Assembly: GCA_947253655.1 (NCBI GenBank)
Contig: CAMYAE010000030.1
Location: 1 to 24,233, forward strand
DNA from: an uncultured Bacteroidales bacterium
GTDB lineage: Bacteria; Bacteroidota; Bacteroidia; Bacteroidales; UBA932
Length of the DNA: 24,233 nt
Direction: 5' to 3'
The notes beneath the pieces were generated by a model. It saw only the letters and a program-made list of their open reading frames with translations. It ran no database searches and was not told where the DNA came from. The position numbers and the translations under genes are program-made. The stretch's first letter is position 1; each line of letters begins with the position of its first letter. Positions 23,148 through 24,233 of this stretch are shown piece after piece.

Positions 23148-24233
23148 AACAGACTGTATTTTCTTGCCATAGAGCCGTACATCTGTCCGAGCACTTCCAG
23201 CATAGGCCTGCCGTTTATAAGGGTGACCCTATACACGGTATCGTCCACTCTATAATATTCGACCCCGTTGAGGTTTATGGTGCCGTAGTCTTCCGGAAGT
23301 TCATCGACAAGAGCTCCTGCAGGAGGCACTATCACCTGATACTGATTGCCGTCCATTATATAGAACACCCCGTCCTGATAGTAGTACTCCTGATTGGCAT
23401 AGGCATAGCTTTGGACAAGTCCGAGCCTGTTAGCCAATGTGTAGGAGTTCTGTGCTGAAGACAGATTCATTGCAATATAATTGTTCTGTGAAGCTATGAT
23501 TGCATTGTTTCTGGCAATAGTCATATTCTGGCGATCGATATAATCGCTATATAAATCGAAGCCTCTATAAGATCTGTAGACATTGGAATAAAACGCAAAA
23601 TTGACCGTGGCGAAAGCAAGTCCGCCTACACGAGCATTGAAAGATATTCCAAAAGGAGGGCGACAAACCACGTAGTAGCCGTCATAAGGCCTGTAATATA
23701 CGTCATTATAATAGTAATAGTCTATCCCATAATATCTTACCCGTCTGTAATGAGGAGGCAGGACGCTGACCCTGTAGCCGAAATAACGTGGGGCGCTGCC
23801 ATAGAAATTACCAAGTCTGTCGTAATATATTATGTCTCTATCGCGAGGGTGAATTCTCATGACATTGCGGTTATCGTCAATGTAATAATCGTCATATCTG
23901 CCGTTCATTCTACGTGCCTGGTTTGCAGAAGCTCCGCTAAAATCCCTTATGTCATTATTGCCGCTACGGGCTTCGGATTGCTTTGACATTGATTCGTTTA
24001 CAGTGCCAAGTCCTCTACGGGTGACATTGTTGTTGCTTCTCAAAGTCTGCCCTGCGCCATTGGAGATCGCTGCGGAGCGTCTCACGGTATTGTCCTGATT
24101 TCCATTATTAAGAGAACGCACATTATCATAACTGACTGTGGCACCTCTCCTAACGGTAGAGCCGCCGCTGGTATTGCCGCCGGAGGAGCGACGCACCGTC
24201 GAGCCACTGCCGGAAGAACCGTTGTTCGTTCCC
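23144..24233 (-). CDS. Tyrosine-rich repeat protein, partial (5' end outside window)
   Basis: The frame is open to the window edge, so the true start lies outside. A GTG at 24194-24196 could be taken as the start, but it encodes the Val of a repeat and is probably internal. About 362 residues are visible. The N-terminal part (about 24000-24233) is a low-complexity Gly/Ser/Asn/Arg region with four irregular copies of a (S/N)TVRR-like motif. The middle (about 23640-23890) is tyrosine-rich with IDYYYYNDVYYRPYDGYYVV. The C-terminal part has repeated Y-x-D-G/V-x-Y units (YYYQDGVFYIMDGNQYQVIVPP and GVEYYRVDDTVYRV). This resembles a family of uncharacterised secreted Bacteroidota proteins (possibly DUF6515), but I cannot confirm it. 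A signal peptide is expected in the missing part. Function unknown. Confidence 0.8.
   Translation of the reverse strand, partial: GTNNGSSGSGSTVRRSSGGNTSGGSTVRRGATVSYDNVRSLNNGNQDNTVRRSAAISNGAGQTLRSNNNVTRRGLGTVNESMSKQSEARSGNNDIRDFSGASANQARRMNGRYDDYYIDDNRNVMRIHPRDRDIIYYDRLGNFYGSAPRYFGYRVSVLPPHYRRVRYYGIDYYYYNDVYYRPYDGYYVVCRPPFGISFNARVGGLAFATVNFAFYSNVYRSYRGFDLYSDYIDRQNMTIARNNAIIASQNNYIAMNLSSAQNSYTLANRLGLVQSYAYANQEYYYQDGVFYIMDGNQYQVIVPPAGALVDELPEDYGTINLNGVEYYRVDDTVYRVTLINGRPMLEVLGQMYGSMARKYSLF

Noticed and set aside
1..24233. CRISPR arrays, insertion sequences, prophage or integration sites
   Set aside because: No regularly spaced repeats, transposase or integrase genes, or terminal inverted repeats were seen. 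The tRNA-Trp gene has no adjacent integrase or duplicated 3' end.

Overview
This window is a housekeeping region of a Bacteroidota chromosome, most likely from the order Bacteroidales. The evidence is the gene order tuf, tRNA-Trp, secE, nusG, rplK, rplA, rplJ, rplL, rpoB, rpoC; the Bacteroidota-type -7 promoter elements (TAnnTTTG) in several intergenic gaps; the near absence of Shine-Dalgarno sequences before start codons; a protein that looks like the PCMD (putative carbohydrate metabolism) domain family, which is known mainly from this phylum; and ammonia-dependent asparagine synthetase AsnA. I cannot name a genus or species.

Layout, plus strand, 1-12220: the 3' part of tuf, then tRNA-Trp, secE, nusG, rplKAJL, rpoB and rpoC. 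This is one information-processing block for translation elongation, protein export, transcription elongation, ribosomal stalk proteins and RNA polymerase. The genes are tightly spaced. A perfect 11-bp terminator-like hairpin lies between rplL and rpoB and probably sets the ratio of ribosomal protein to polymerase mRNA. The block ends at a strong hairpin after rpoC. Next come rpsO (S15), with its own recognisable promoter and a palindromic leader, and pnp (polynucleotide phosphorylase), separated from rpsO by an intrinsic terminator. A bidirectional terminator follows pnp.

Minus strand, 15202-21156: reading in the direction of transcription, prfB (release factor 2), a secreted PCMD-like protein and a GT4-type glycosyltransferase form one tight group. 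Class I fumarate hydratase, a small secreted coiled-coil protein of unknown role and mscL form a second group. prfB has lost the usual programmed +1 frameshift but appears to keep a remnant of the site. The prfB and murI promoters face away from each other in a 78-bp gap.

Plus strand, 21235-23147: murI (glutamate racemase) and asnA, 11 bp apart. At the right edge a tyrosine-rich, repeat-bearing protein runs off the window on the minus strand. Its stop codon overlaps the asnA stop codon.

No gap between genes exceeds 300 bases. The largest, about 200 bases each, are described below. I see no mobile element, CRISPR array or phage gene. The most interesting items are regulatory: the collapsed prfB frameshift site, the rplL-rpoB attenuator, the rpsO leader with two competing hairpins, and the RG-rich tail of PNPase. 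I found no clear sign of a wholly new multi-gene system.
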